Shown in pieces: positions 9,379-17,356 of a stretch of 38,924 bases of DNA; within the stretch, counting starts at the first letter, position 1; each line of letters begins with the position of its first letter. The notes under the pieces were generated by a model that ran no database searches, was not told the DNA's origin, and saw nothing but the letters and a program-made list of their open reading frames with translations. The stretch spans positions 1 to 38,924 of the forward strand of contig NZ_VZRB01000051.1 of assembly GCF_008806595.1 (NCBI RefSeq). Direction: 5' to 3'. The stretch comes from Streptomyces luteolifulvus. Lineage in GTDB: Bacteria > Actinomycetota > Actinomycetes > Streptomycetales > Streptomycetaceae. A program made the position numbers and the translations under genes.

Positions 9379-9479
9379 CCGCTCGTCCAGTCGGCGGACA
9401 CCTTGTTCCTGGTGCTCCCCGACCGTGTACTCCCGCGACGGGATCACCTCGGGCATGTGGCCGTCGAAGGTCTCCTGGA

Positions 9480-10468
9480 TCATCCATTGGGGGGCGGGGC
9501 AGGGGGTGTTGGCCGTCTGGGTCCGCGAATCGCTGTCCGTGCGGCGCGCAGGGCCGGTTCGAAGAGAAGCACTTTGGCCGCGGTCCCTGGGCATACGGCC
9601 CACTGGGCCGGGTTCAAGGGCACGGTGCCGAAGACCGTACGCGCCCAGGGCACGTGGACGGCGATCGCCTGTCCCGCAAGGACACGGGCCAGGCACAGCC
9701 ACATGGTCCGGTTGCGGAACTGGTGACGCCCGAGCAACGGCCCGTCGTCCGCATGCGCCTGGAGAGCGCTGAACAGCTGGAACAGGCCAAACGTGGTGAA
9801 CGCCATGGTCAGCCGTGTCCGTGCCGACTCGCGAGCGGGCCAATGCCAGCAAGTCACAGTGCCCGTGGCCATGACCGCGCCGGCACGGCCGATGGCGAAG
9901 AGCCGCCGGGCATCGAGGGTCCGCTCCCCGGGTCGCGCGGCGGGTGGCACATGACGTCGTCGCGGGCGGGGTCGACGGCCGGGGCCATCGCAGGCGGACC
10001 GTCCATGATGATGTTGATCCACCGGAGTTGGGCCGCTGTGAGCGGGGCAGGCAGGCCGGCCGGGGAGGCGCCCAACAGGGTCGGGATGGCGCCGACGCTG
10101 GTGGCCAGCTGGAAGCGGACGAACTTGACGATGTTGGCGTAGAGGGCCCACCCCTCGCGGACGGCACGCACGATCGTGGAGCGTCGTCGTCGGTCAGCAC
10201 CATGTCCGCGACTTCCTTGGCCACGTCCGTGCCGGTCAGGCCCATGGCGACACCGATGTGGGCGGCCTGCAGCGCGGTGTCGTCGTTGACGCCGTCACCG
10301 GTCATGGCGACGACGTGACCTCGGCTGGGCCAGTGCTACGGACCGCAGCGCGATGCCCGAGAGCGTCCCGCCGCGGACCAGAGCGACTACGGCATAGGCG
10401 ACGACGGCCACGCCGCTCAGCAGCGCGAGCCGCCGGCCGAGGCGGTCCAGCTGGACCTGGAGCGAGCT
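9480..10468 (-). pseudogene. P-type cation ATPase (CtpF/PMA2-like) with core deleted and two frameshifts
   Basis: On the minus strand the remnant begins with LQVQLDRLGRRLALLSGVAVV and GGTLSGIALRSVALA, the region before transmembrane helix 4. It jumps near 10321-10330 straight to GHVVAMTGDGVNDDTALQAAHIGVAM. Some 300 residues, including the phosphorylated DKTGT aspartate and nucleotide domain, are missing. The C-terminal membrane part (LYANIVKFVRFQLATSVGA, AAQLRWINIIMDGPPAMA, then FRNRTMWLCLA and NPAQWAVCPG) continues in two further frames. The type matches M. tuberculosis CtpF (Rv1997), another DosR-regulon gene. It cannot be functional. Confidence 0.8.
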
Positions 10469-10512
10469 CGGGGGCGGCACGCCGGGCGGTGCATGGTCCG
10501 AACTCCAGCCGA

Positions 10513-10611
10513 TGGGAGGGCCAACCGCAGTCCCACGCCCCGCCGTTGCGCCTCCCGAGCGGCGACCTCCACTGCGGCCGGGCTCAGCGCAGGCCGGACG
10601 ACGGCAGTCGG
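10513..10611 (-). pseudogene. Possible universal stress protein N-terminal scrap
   Basis: The minus strand reads PAAVEVAAREAQRRGVGLRL, closely resembling the first helix of universal stress proteins in this window (SLAAADWAAREALRRGLPLRL). The preceding VVGVDGS strand is corrupted and nothing of the rest of the domain remains. The match is short, so the assignment is tentative. Confidence 0.4.
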
Positions 10612-10703
10612 CCGCGACCGGGCTCCGAGCCCGGCGACAACGGCCAAGCGGCCCTCGGTTCACTGTCGAACCCGGCCTCTTCCTCTCGGCCGGACCCGGC
10701 ACA

Positions 10704-10739
10704 GGGCCGGATGGACCCCGGGAGCGAACCGTCCGGCCC
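10704..10739. promoter_or_regulatory. Paired DosR-like boxes upstream of the USP-ATPase operon
   Basis: GGGCCGGATGGACCC (10704-10718) and GAACCGTCCGGCCC (10726-10739) begin 22 bases apart, about 100 bases before the USP start at 10841. Both fit the shared imperfect palindrome. Confidence 0.5.
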
Positions 10740-10840
10740 TCGCACCCGCGCCCGTCGAGCCATGACCCTGGAAGGGGTGGAGGTGGGACACAGCCGCGGC
10801 GCCGCGGTCGCGCCCGTCGACGCCACACCGGAGGTGCGCC

Positions 10841-11728
10841 ATGAACCACCCTGTCGTCGTCGGAGTCGACGGATCCCGCGCCGGGATGACCGCCGCATGG
10901 TGGGCAGCCCGCGAAGCCGCGGTCAGGCGGCTGCCCCTCCTGCTGTTCCACTCCTGGACCACCCAGCCGCTCAATGTGCCCATCGCCCAGCAGGCGCACA
11001 ACAAGCAGCGGTACGGGCACGAAGTGCTGCAACGGGCCGAGGCCGAGCTGCTCCACCGTTACGGCGATCTGTCCCTCACGACGAAACTGGTGTCGGACCC
11101 CGCCGCCCAGGCCCTCGTGGACCTCAGCAAAGACACGGCCCTCCTCGTGCTCGGCTCGCGTGGACACGGCTCATTGGCGAGCTTCCTGCTCGGCTCCATC
11201 AGCCTGCACGTCCTGGGCCTCGCGCAGTGTCCCACAGTGACCGTCCGTGCCGGCGATCCCGCCGCCGAGGCCGGCTGGGGGCATGCCGCAGTACCGGACG
11301 GCGGCGAGATCGTGGTCGGCGTACAGGAGCCGGGACCGGCCGCCGACCCCCTGCTGGAGTTCGCCTTCACCTCCGCCCAGTTGCACGGAGCCCGCGTGCA
11401 CGCCGTACACGCTCTTCCGGTGTCCGCCGTGGTGCATCAGCACGCGATGGCCGCCGGGCTCACCTTCGGCCGGTACGAGGCGGAGGAACGCATACGGCTC
11501 ACGGCCACCCTGGCGCCGTGGCGTGAGAAATTCCCCGACGTCCCCGTCGCCGAAATGGTCACGACCGGCCCTGCCGGCCAGGTGCTGCTGTCCGCAGCCA
11601 CGCACGGGCAGCTCGTTGTCGTAGGGCGTCGAGGGCACCCGTCCCGTCTCACCTGGAAGCTCGGGCCCGTCGCGCACGCGGCGCTGCACCACGCGCCGTG
11701 CCCCGTCGCCGTGATCCCGCACGCCTGA
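10841..11728 (+). CDS. Universal stress protein, tandem Usp domains
   Basis: A 295-residue protein of two Usp domains (about 1-145 and 155-295). Domain 1 starts MNHPVVVGVDGSRAG and has the canonical ATP-binding loop GSRGHGSLASFLLGS. Domain 2 ends LGPVAHAALHHAPCPVAVIPHA, but its loop reads GRRGHPSRLTWKLGP, with the final Ser/Thr replaced by proline. Tandem Usp proteins of this kind (Rv2623 type) bind ATP and act in dormancy or stress in mycobacteria. ATG at 10841 has GGAGGT five bases upstream. It is followed directly by the P1B ATPase, suggesting a shared transcript. Confidence 0.9.
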   Translation: MNHPVVVGVDGSRAGMTAAWWAAREAAVRRLPLLLFHSWTTQPLNVPIAQQAHNKQRYGHEVLQRAEAELLHRYGDLSLTTKLVSDPAAQALVDLSKDTALLVLGSRGHGSLASFLLGSISLHVLGLAQCPTVTVRAGDPAAEAGWGHAAVPDGGEIVVGVQEPGPAADPLLEFAFTSAQLHGARVHAVHALPVSAVVHQHAMAAGLTFGRYEAEERIRLTATLAPWREKFPDVPVAEMVTTGPAGQVLLSAATHGQLVVVGRRGHPSRLTWKLGPVAHAALHHAPCPVAVIPHA

Positions 11729-11757
11729 GGTGTGAAAGGCGCTTGAGCGAGGCCCTC

Positions 11758-14088
11758 ATGGATGTCGTTCCGAGCAACCCCCCGCGTCGTCCCTTCGCGA
11801 CACTTTTCCTGCCGCCCAAGCTGGAATCGGCGCTCCTGACCGTCACGGCCGCCGCCCTTACGGCCGGTGGCGTCTTCCGGCTCGTCGGCTCTCCTCGCCT
11901 TGCGGATCTGTGCTGGGCCCTGGGGACCGTGGCAGCCATCGCTCCCGCAGTGGGCTGGGTGCTGGCCGCGCTGCGGCGCGGTCATGCGGGCGTGGACCTG
12001 ATCGCGGTTCTGGCGCTGGGCGGCACTCTGGCCGTGGGCGAATACCTGGCCGGCGCCCTGATCGCATTGATGCTCGCCACCGGCCGCACCCTCGAGGCCG
12101 CTGCTCAGCGACGGGCCTCTCACGATCTGCGCGCCCTGCTGGAGCACGTACCCCGAACTGCACGCCGACGCGTCGGAGCCGAGGTGCACACGGTGCCGCT
12201 CGCGGAGGTCGCTGTCGGTGACCTGCTCGTAGTCGGGCCGGGCGAGGTCGTCCCCGTCGACGGCCGAGTTCTCGGCGTCACGGCCGTCCTCGACGAGTCG
12301 GCGCTCACCGGCGAGTCCCAGGCCGTGGAGCGTACGCCGGGCCAGACCGTACGCAGCGGTGTGGTCAACGCGGGCAGCGCCTTCGAACTGAGTGCCTCGG
12401 CCACCGAACAGGACAGCACGTACGCCGAGATCGTGCGGCTGGCTCGTCAGGCCGGAGCGGAATCCGCTCCCGTCGTCCGCCTGGCCGACCGCTACGCGGC
12501 CTGGTTCCTGCCGTTGTCCCTGGCTGTGGCGGGGCTGGCCTGGCTGATCAGCGGCTCCGCCGTACGGGCGGTGGCCGTCCTGGTGGTCGCCACACCCTGC
12601 CCGCTGTTGCTCGCGGCCCCGGTGGCCATCGTCTCCGGGCTGTCACGGGCCTCTCGCCTCGGTGTGGTGATCCGTGACGGCGGCGCGCTGGAGAACCTCG
12701 GCCGGGCCCGGACCCTGCTCCTCGACAAGACCGGCACCCTCACCGGGGGCCGACCACAGGTCCTCGACGTGACGGCGGCACCCGGTTGGAAGCCGGCGGA
12801 CGTCCTGCGCCTGGCCGCCTCACTCGATCAGTACTCCCCGCACGTCCTGGCCCGGGCCGTCGTCGACGCCGCCCACGAGCGAGGTCTGCCGCTGACCGCG
12901 CCCACCGACGTGTCCGAGCAGCCTGGCCGGGGCGCCACCGGTACCGTCGCCGGTCAGCGGATGACCGTCGGCCGCCTCGACGTCCGCGCGGACAGGCCGC
13001 TCTGGGCGCGCGCGGTCGACAACCGCGCGCTGCTGGACGGGGCGGCCGTCGCATGGCTCACCGTCGACGGCCGCGCCGTCGGCGCCGTCCTCCTGCGCGA
13101 CCCGTTGCGCCAGGACGCGCCCAGGACCGTACGCCGTCTGAGGGAGGCGGGCGTGGAGCGGCTGGTGATGCTCACCGGTGACCGGCCCGAGCCCGCCCGT
13201 GAGATCGCGGCCGTCCTCGGCCTCGATGACGTGCGCGCCGAGCTGACCCCGGCCGACAAAGTCGCCGCCGTGCGCGACGAAAGCACTCACGCTGTCACCG
13301 TGATGGTGGGTGACGGCGTCAACGACGCCCCGGCTCTCGCCACTGCGAACATCGGCGTCGCCCTGGGCGCACGCGGCTCCACCGCGTCTTCCGAAGCCGC
13401 CGACATCGTCCTCACCACGGACCGCGTGGACCGGCTCGCCGACGCCGTCGCCATTGCCGTCCGCGCTCGGCGCATCGCCGTGCAGAGCGCGTTCGGCGGC
13501 ATGCTGATGTCTCTCGCCGCCATGGCCGCGGCTGCCTTCGGTCTGCTTCCTCCCGCCGTCGGCGCCCTGCTCCAGGAAGTCATCGACGTCGTCGTGATCC
13601 TCAACGCGCTGCGTGCCCTGAACGTCGACCGGGCGGTGCGGCCGGTCGTGCAGCCTGCCACGGAGGCTCTCATCCACCACTTCGAGGCCGAACACGAGGA
13701 CCTGCAGGACGTACTCGAAGCCGTACGCGCCGCTGCTGACCGCCTCTCGGACAGTCCCGGTCCCGAGGCACTCACCATGGTGACCGAGGTCCATCGGCTG
13801 CTGACCGAACGACTGCTGCCACACGAGTACGCCGAAGAGCACGAGCTCTACCCCGCTCTGGCCCCCAGCCTTGGCGGCCTCGAGGCCACCGCCACCATGA
13901 GCCGTGCCCACGCCGAGATCGAACGACTCGCCCGGCGGATCGCCACGCATCTCGCGCTCGCCGACGCCGAGGGAGGTCTGGCGCCGGAGCAGCTCGACGA
14001 CCTGCGCGCCTGTCTTTACGGACTGCACACGGTGCTGCGTCTGCACTTCACCCAGGAAGAGGAGAACTACTTCTCGCTCGCCCCGTAG
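11758..14088 (+). CDS. P1B-type heavy-metal ATPase with C-terminal hemerythrin-like domain (P1B-5 type)
   Basis: A membrane pump of about 776 residues. It carries the actuator TGES (near 183), the metal-site motif TPCP in a membrane helix (279-282), the phosphorylated Asp323 in DKTGTLT, an SPH variant of the HP locus, and the hinge GDGVNDAP (519-525). No N-terminal CxxC metal domain is present. Residues about 640-776 form a hemerythrin/HHE four-helix domain with IHHFEAEHED, LLPHEYAEEHELY and LHTVLRLHFTQEEENYF. This combination defines P1B-5 pumps, described in Acidothermus and linked to Ni/Fe export in Sinorhizobium Nia. ATG 11758 (GAGG upstream) clears the USP stop; an ATG at 11698 would overlap it. 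The diiron domain could sense oxygen or iron. Confidence 0.88.
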   Translation: MDVVPSNPPRRPFATLFLPPKLESALLTVTAAALTAGGVFRLVGSPRLADLCWALGTVAAIAPAVGWVLAALRRGHAGVDLIAVLALGGTLAVGEYLAGALIALMLATGRTLEAAAQRRASHDLRALLEHVPRTARRRVGAEVHTVPLAEVAVGDLLVVGPGEVVPVDGRVLGVTAVLDESALTGESQAVERTPGQTVRSGVVNAGSAFELSASATEQDSTYAEIVRLARQAGAESAPVVRLADRYAAWFLPLSLAVAGLAWLISGSAVRAVAVLVVATPCPLLLAAPVAIVSGLSRASRLGVVIRDGGALENLGRARTLLLDKTGTLTGGRPQVLDVTAAPGWKPADVLRLAASLDQYSPHVLARAVVDAAHERGLPLTAPTDVSEQPGRGATGTVAGQRMTVGRLDVRADRPLWARAVDNRALLDGAAVAWLTVDGRAVGAVLLRDPLRQDAPRTVRRLREAGVERLVMLTGDRPEPAREIAAVLGLDDVRAELTPADKVAAVRDESTHAVTVMVGDGVNDAPALATANIGVALGARGSTASSEAADIVLTTDRVDRLADAVAIAVRARRIAVQSAFGGMLMSLAAMAAAAFGLLPPAVGALLQEVIDVVVILNALRALNVDRAVRPVVQPATEALIHHFEAEHEDLQDVLEAVRAAADRLSDSPGPEALTMVTEVHRLLTERLLPHEYAEEHELYPALAPSLGGLEATATMSRAHAEIERLARRIATHLALADAEGGLAPEQLDDLRACLYGLHTVLRLHFTQEEENYFSLAP

Positions 14089-14205
14089 CCGGGTGGGCCA
14101 GGTCGCGGACAGCGATCGCTCTGACTCGCGGTGCTCGTGCTTCGCGACGGCCGACCGCCGGCCTCGGGGCGTGAAGCAGGACATCAACCTCCGCACCGGC
14201 GCAGG

Positions 14206-14242
14206 GATGTCGAACGGCCCTCCGGCTCAGGCCAGTTGGCCC
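14206..14242. promoter_or_regulatory. Possible paired DosR-like boxes before the orphan gene
   Basis: GATGTCGAACGGCCC (14206-14220) and CAGGCCAGTTGGCCC (14228-14242) start 22 bases apart, about 94 bases before the ATG at 14336. The second is a good GGCC-N4-GGCC palindrome; the first keeps only the right half. Confidence 0.35.
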
Positions 14243-14335
14243 GACGCTCCGGAACGCCCCGGGCGGTGTACTGAAAGGGAGAGACACGGGCCCGTTCCTC
14301 GTTCATGAGGAAGGCATGAAGAAGGAGAGAACGAC

Positions 14336-14776
14336 ATGACCACGTCCCACGCTCTCCGCACGGCGGAGGCCACGTCCTCCCTGCCCGCCAGCACCACTCC
14401 TGGTGCGTTGGGCCGCGAGGGCAGTCCGCAGTCCGCCGTCGACCGGGTTGCCGATTTCTACGGCGCCTACATCGACGTCCTGTACGACTCCGGCCGCGGG
14501 CAACTGGCCAACTCCCTGCGCGGCCACTTCCTGACTTCCGGGCTGAGGCACAACCTGGTCCGTTGGGAGGCCGTCCACCACAAGGACGGCGTGCTGCGCG
14601 GCAAGGGTGTCCCGATCGCGTGGAAGGTCGTCTACAACGACAGCGGCATGGGGCACTGCCGGAGCCGTGTCGCACTCACCTGGCAGGACTCGGCCGACCG
14701 GGTCCGTCGCACGCACCTGCTGATCCAGTCCGACCTGGCGACCCGTCTCATCTCCGACATCCGGCCCGCCGAGTAG
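14336..14776 (+). CDS. Unknown protein, possibly NTF2/SnoaL-like fold
   Basis: A 146-residue soluble protein I do not recognise. Residues 1-33 are Ser/Thr/Ala-rich and probably disordered. The rest (VADFYGAYIDVLYDSG to the end) shows helices followed by strands (GVPIAWKVVYNDS, CRSRVALTW, THLLIQSDLATRLISDI), reminiscent of a small cone-shaped NTF2-like domain, though no active site is evident. ATG 14336 has AAGGAGAG seven bases upstream, a strong site. It is bracketed by the P1B ATPase and a decayed USP, with box-like palindromes upstream, suggesting co-regulation with the stress genes. Confidence 0.7.
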   Translation: MTTSHALRTAEATSSLPASTTPGALGREGSPQSAVDRVADFYGAYIDVLYDSGRGQLANSLRGHFLTSGLRHNLVRWEAVHHKDGVLRGKGVPIAWKVVYNDSGMGHCRSRVALTWQDSADRVRRTHLLIQSDLATRLISDIRPAE

Positions 14777-14836
14777 CTGATCGCCCCTGCCGTCACCCGT
14801 CATGCACCTGCCCCGTGCACGACGCACGTGGGACGA

Positions 14837-14872
14837 GGGACCGTTGGGCACCCGCACGGGCCCACTCGGCCC
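14837..14872. promoter_or_regulatory. Paired DosR-like boxes upstream of a USP pseudogene
   Basis: GGGACCGTTGGGCAC (14837-14851) and GGGCCCACTCGGCCC (14858-14872) start 21 bases apart, 58 bases before the pseudogene ATG at 14931. The control region looks intact although the gene is decayed. Confidence 0.5.
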
Positions 14873-14930
14873 GCGCCTCTCCCGGCGGGACCGGATCAAT
14901 GTGGGACAAAGGATCCCAGGGAGGACGCCA

Positions 14931-15325
14931 TGACACAGCGCCCCGTCGGCCGCAGCTGGGCGACCCGGCAGGCCCGTCCGCTCAGCGTGAAGGTCGTCGC
15001 CGTACCCGCCTGGGAGCCGAATGGGCCAGGCCCCACCTCCTACGCTCCCGTCTCGGCGCGACCGCCCACGGCCGAGCAACGGGCCCGAGCCGCGCAACTG
15101 CTCACCGGAACGCTCCACAAGGTCTGCGGCCCACGGATCGACCGTGGCGTGCGCGCGTCCTCGTGGAGGGGCCACCCGCGCACAGCGCCTCGTGGCGCAC
15201 TGTTGCCGGCTCTGGGGCTCACGGTCCACCGTCAGGGCGGGCTGGCCTCGATCGGCTCCGTCGGCCGTGAGTGCTTGCGGCACGCCGCGGTCCCCGTGGG
15301 CGCAGTGCCCGCCACGAACTCCTTC
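14931..15325 (+). pseudogene. Universal stress protein pseudogene (N-terminal deletion, frameshifts)
   Basis: A good start (ATG 14931 with GGAGG five bases upstream) begins MTQRPVGRSW. Most of the first domain is then missing and the frame resumes in a second Usp domain: KVVAVPAWEPNGPGP, PTAEQRARAAQLLTGTLHKVCG. The next section (VEGPPAHS and a nucleotide-loop region) is in a different frame. IGSVGRECLRHAAVPVGAVPA returns to the first frame. A working copy would read GSVGRECLRHA.VPVV.VPA at its end. At least two frame changes make it non-functional. Confidence 0.75.
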
Positions 15326-15338
15326 GTGGCGCTGCTCA

Positions 15339-15353
15339 GGGCCGGAAGGACTC
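15339..15353. promoter_or_regulatory. Single DosR-like box before the flavodoxin gene
   Basis: GGGCCGGAAGGACTC differs by two bases from the box at 10704 and lies 52 bases before the flavodoxin ATG, inside the tail of the USP pseudogene. Only a weak half-site (GGCC near 15361) follows at 22 bases. Confidence 0.35.
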
Positions 15354-15405
15354 GTTCTCTGGCCACAGTTCGAGGGACATAGCGGACGAACGCGAGGTGA
15401 CAGTC

Positions 15406-15915
15406 ATGGACGTGCTGGTGGGATACGCGACCGCCCACGGTTCGACGCGAGAGATCGCCGAGCGACTGGCCACCAGACTGAGCGAAGCCGGGCTGAAGGT
15501 CGAGGCACGGGCCATGGAGACGGTGGACGACGCGGACGCGTACAACGCGTTCGTCCTCGGCAGCGCCGTCCACGGACAGGCGTGGCTGCCTGCGGCCAGG
15601 GACTTCGTCCACGACAACCTCGACGTCCTCAGACCCCGCCCCGTGTGGATCTTCAGTGTCGGAATGCCCGGTGCCCTGCGCGGGCCGTGGAAGCGCCTGG
15701 CCCCCAAGGAGATCCCGGTGATCGTCGGGAGTCTGCCCGGTGATCTGCGGTACCGGGATCATCGGCTGTTTTCGGGAGTGGTGGCGCCTACGCAGTTGCC
15801 CCTCATGGGGCGCATGCTCTTCCGCCTTGTGGGCGGCCGGTTCGGTGATTACCGCGACTGGACTGCCATCGACGACTGGGGGACCGGGATCGCGGACGAG
15901 CTGGCCCACGGATGA
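15406..15915 (+). CDS. Flavodoxin-domain protein (HemG/MioC-like)
   Basis: A 169-residue flavodoxin-fold protein. The FMN phosphate loop is GYATAHGSTREIAERL (residues 6-21), followed by the second strand and loop VLGSAVHGQAWLPAARDFV and a third region IFSVGMPGALRGPWKRL. It matches the flavodoxin_5 group, which includes HemG-type protoporphyrinogen oxidase and unassigned actinobacterial proteins, so it probably carries FMN and transfers electrons in the cytosol. ATG 15406 is preceded by GAGGTGA. A box-like palindrome lies upstream. Its redox partner is not identifiable here. Confidence 0.85.
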   Translation: MDVLVGYATAHGSTREIAERLATRLSEAGLKVEARAMETVDDADAYNAFVLGSAVHGQAWLPAARDFVHDNLDVLRPRPVWIFSVGMPGALRGPWKRLAPKEIPVIVGSLPGDLRYRDHRLFSGVVAPTQLPLMGRMLFRLVGGRFGDYRDWTAIDDWGTGIADELAHG

Positions 15916-16153
15916 CGCAGACGGCGGAGGTTCTCCCGGGGTCTCGTCTTCGCCCCGCAGCGTCGACAGTGTCTCTCCCTGGCCGGCTTCCGCCCCGTCT
16001 CCCCGATCCGCGGCCCGTCGCCACCCCGTTCCCGCACCACCTTCAGCCGCTCGAACTGCCTCAACGGGCCGAGCGCGGCCTGCGGGAGACCTGGGCGTGG
16101 GCCCGGCCAGCGCCCCGAGGGGCGGCCCCCCGCTTTCCCAGCGTGCACCGCGC

Positions 16154-17032
16154 TCAGGGGTACGCGCGGCTGCGGCCATGGTCTGCAGCGTAAGCGGCGA
16201 ACACCTCCGTAGGTGTTCCGCTGGTATGAAGGAAACGCTGGTCAAGGGTGGCGGCGAGGTCTTTCAGCGCACCGGCCAGCACGTCACCGGCCAGCCGCAC
16301 CTCGGACCTCCGAGCTGCCTGTCCGCGCTCGGCAAGGGCGGCGGCGAAGCCGACCATGGCCGCCAGCGATGAGTGGTCCTCCCCGTCATGGAAGTAGTAC
16401 GCCTCGGCGTACTGGGTGAAGTCGATGCGGACACGTACGACTTCGGTGGCCAGGCCGTCGAGCAGCAGGGCACCCGCCGTGCAGTCGATCTGCTGAGTCG
16501 TCGGGTTCGAGTCGCGCAGCAGCGCCAGCCGGACGGCCAGGACCCTCCTGCGGCTGAGCGCCGGGTAGATTTCCAGCACCCAGGAGACCGTGGCCGTCAG
16601 CAGGGCAAAGCCGACGAGGGCTTCCAACGGTGAGACCAGGCGGAGCCAGCCCTCCCCAGGCGCGATGTCCCCCAGGCCCAGGGTGGCCACGGTGACGAGG
16701 GACAGGTACACGGAGTCCAGCACTGCCGGCTCCTGTGCCGCTTTGGAACCGGGCGAGAAGGTGAAGGCGCCGGGCATATGGGGCCAGTAGACGATGGCCC
16801 AGCCGAGGATGACGGTGCCGGCCCACATACCCACCACCGTCACCATGGCGAGCGGCCCGACGAGCCCGACGACTCGCCTGCGCGCACGAAGGCGCCTGGC
16901 CAGTCGCCACAGCGCGGTCATCACGAGGCGGCTCAGACCGCCGTGGCGCGTGGGGTGCCACAGGGTGTGGAACAGGTCCCGCAGGGCGATCATGACGAGC
17001 CCGGCGCCGACCAGCGAGATCAACCACTTCAT
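16154..17032 (-). CDS. Two-helix ion channel-like membrane protein with unusual filter
   Basis: A 292-residue protein with an N-terminal helix (LISLVGAGLVMIALRDLFHTLW), a helix at WAGTVILGWAIVYW, a pore loop and another helix (LVGFALLTATVSWVLEIYPAL), then a soluble C-terminal domain of about 140 residues. The pore resembles the Kir/KcsA-type ion_trans_2 arrangement, but the selectivity filter reads TVATLGLGD instead of T..TVGYGD. The valine and tyrosine of the potassium signature are both leucine. ATG 17032 has GGGAG six bases upstream, and the frame extends to 17092 without a better site. Potassium selectivity is doubtful. It converges on the flavodoxin gene, with 238 bases between them in which no terminator was found. 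Confidence 0.8.
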   Translation of the reverse strand: MKWLISLVGAGLVMIALRDLFHTLWHPTRHGGLSRLVMTALWRLARRLRARRRVVGLVGPLAMVTVVGMWAGTVILGWAIVYWPHMPGAFTFSPGSKAAQEPAVLDSVYLSLVTVATLGLGDIAPGEGWLRLVSPLEALVGFALLTATVSWVLEIYPALSRRRVLAVRLALLRDSNPTTQQIDCTAGALLLDGLATEVVRVRIDFTQYAEAYYFHDGEDHSSLAAMVGFAAALAERGQAARRSEVRLAGDVLAGALKDLAATLDQRFLHTSGTPTEVFAAYAADHGRSRAYP

Positions 17033-17202
17033 CCACGTCTCCCACTCGCCTCTCGGCCGAAGGCGGAACCCCGCTTTAGGAGCCACCGCCACAACTGACT
17101 ACGAAGCCGGGCGCGTTCCACGGGAGAGGCGACGATGTGCTGCGCCATGACCACCTCAGCGGGGCTGCCGACAGACCCCTGCGACCCTCAAGGACCCGGG
17201 AC

Positions 17203-17350
17203 ATGTCTGACACCGCACGCATCGTGAGTGATGTGACGACCTGCCCGTGGTGACCGTCGATCGCGACGCGCGGTACATGGAGACTGTGCGGTCCTGGAGC
17301 AGCGGAGGTCGGTGCCCTCGCCGAGGCCGACGGCTGGCTCGAAGGCCCGC
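17203..17350 (+). pseudogene. CBS-domain protein, N-terminal remnant
   Basis: The sequence opens MSDTARIVSDV and, after a frameshift, continues PVVTVDRDARYMETVRS. This closely parallels the start of the intact CBS-BON protein at 32231 (MPDTPHIVSDVMSLTVVAVGRDAPFKEIVRT). A stop appears in the original frame after 16 codons, and the rest of the first CBS domain is unrecognisable. It is a truncated paralogue. Confidence 0.65.
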
Positions 17351-17356
17351 CGCTGG

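Noticed and set aside
9380..9479. Minus-strand peptide MIQETFDGHMPEVIPSREY as the start of a gene
   Set aside because: It looks somewhat protein-like but runs straight into the antisense of the SpoIIE gene, has no ribosome binding site and no recognisable family. It may be a scrap of a lost gene.
7954..10305. A 783-codon open frame on the minus strand
   Set aside because: Only its first 40 codons (MTGDGVNDDTALQ...) are real, belonging to the ATPase pseudogene. The rest runs antisense to the SpoIIE-type gene, whose domains are unmistakable.
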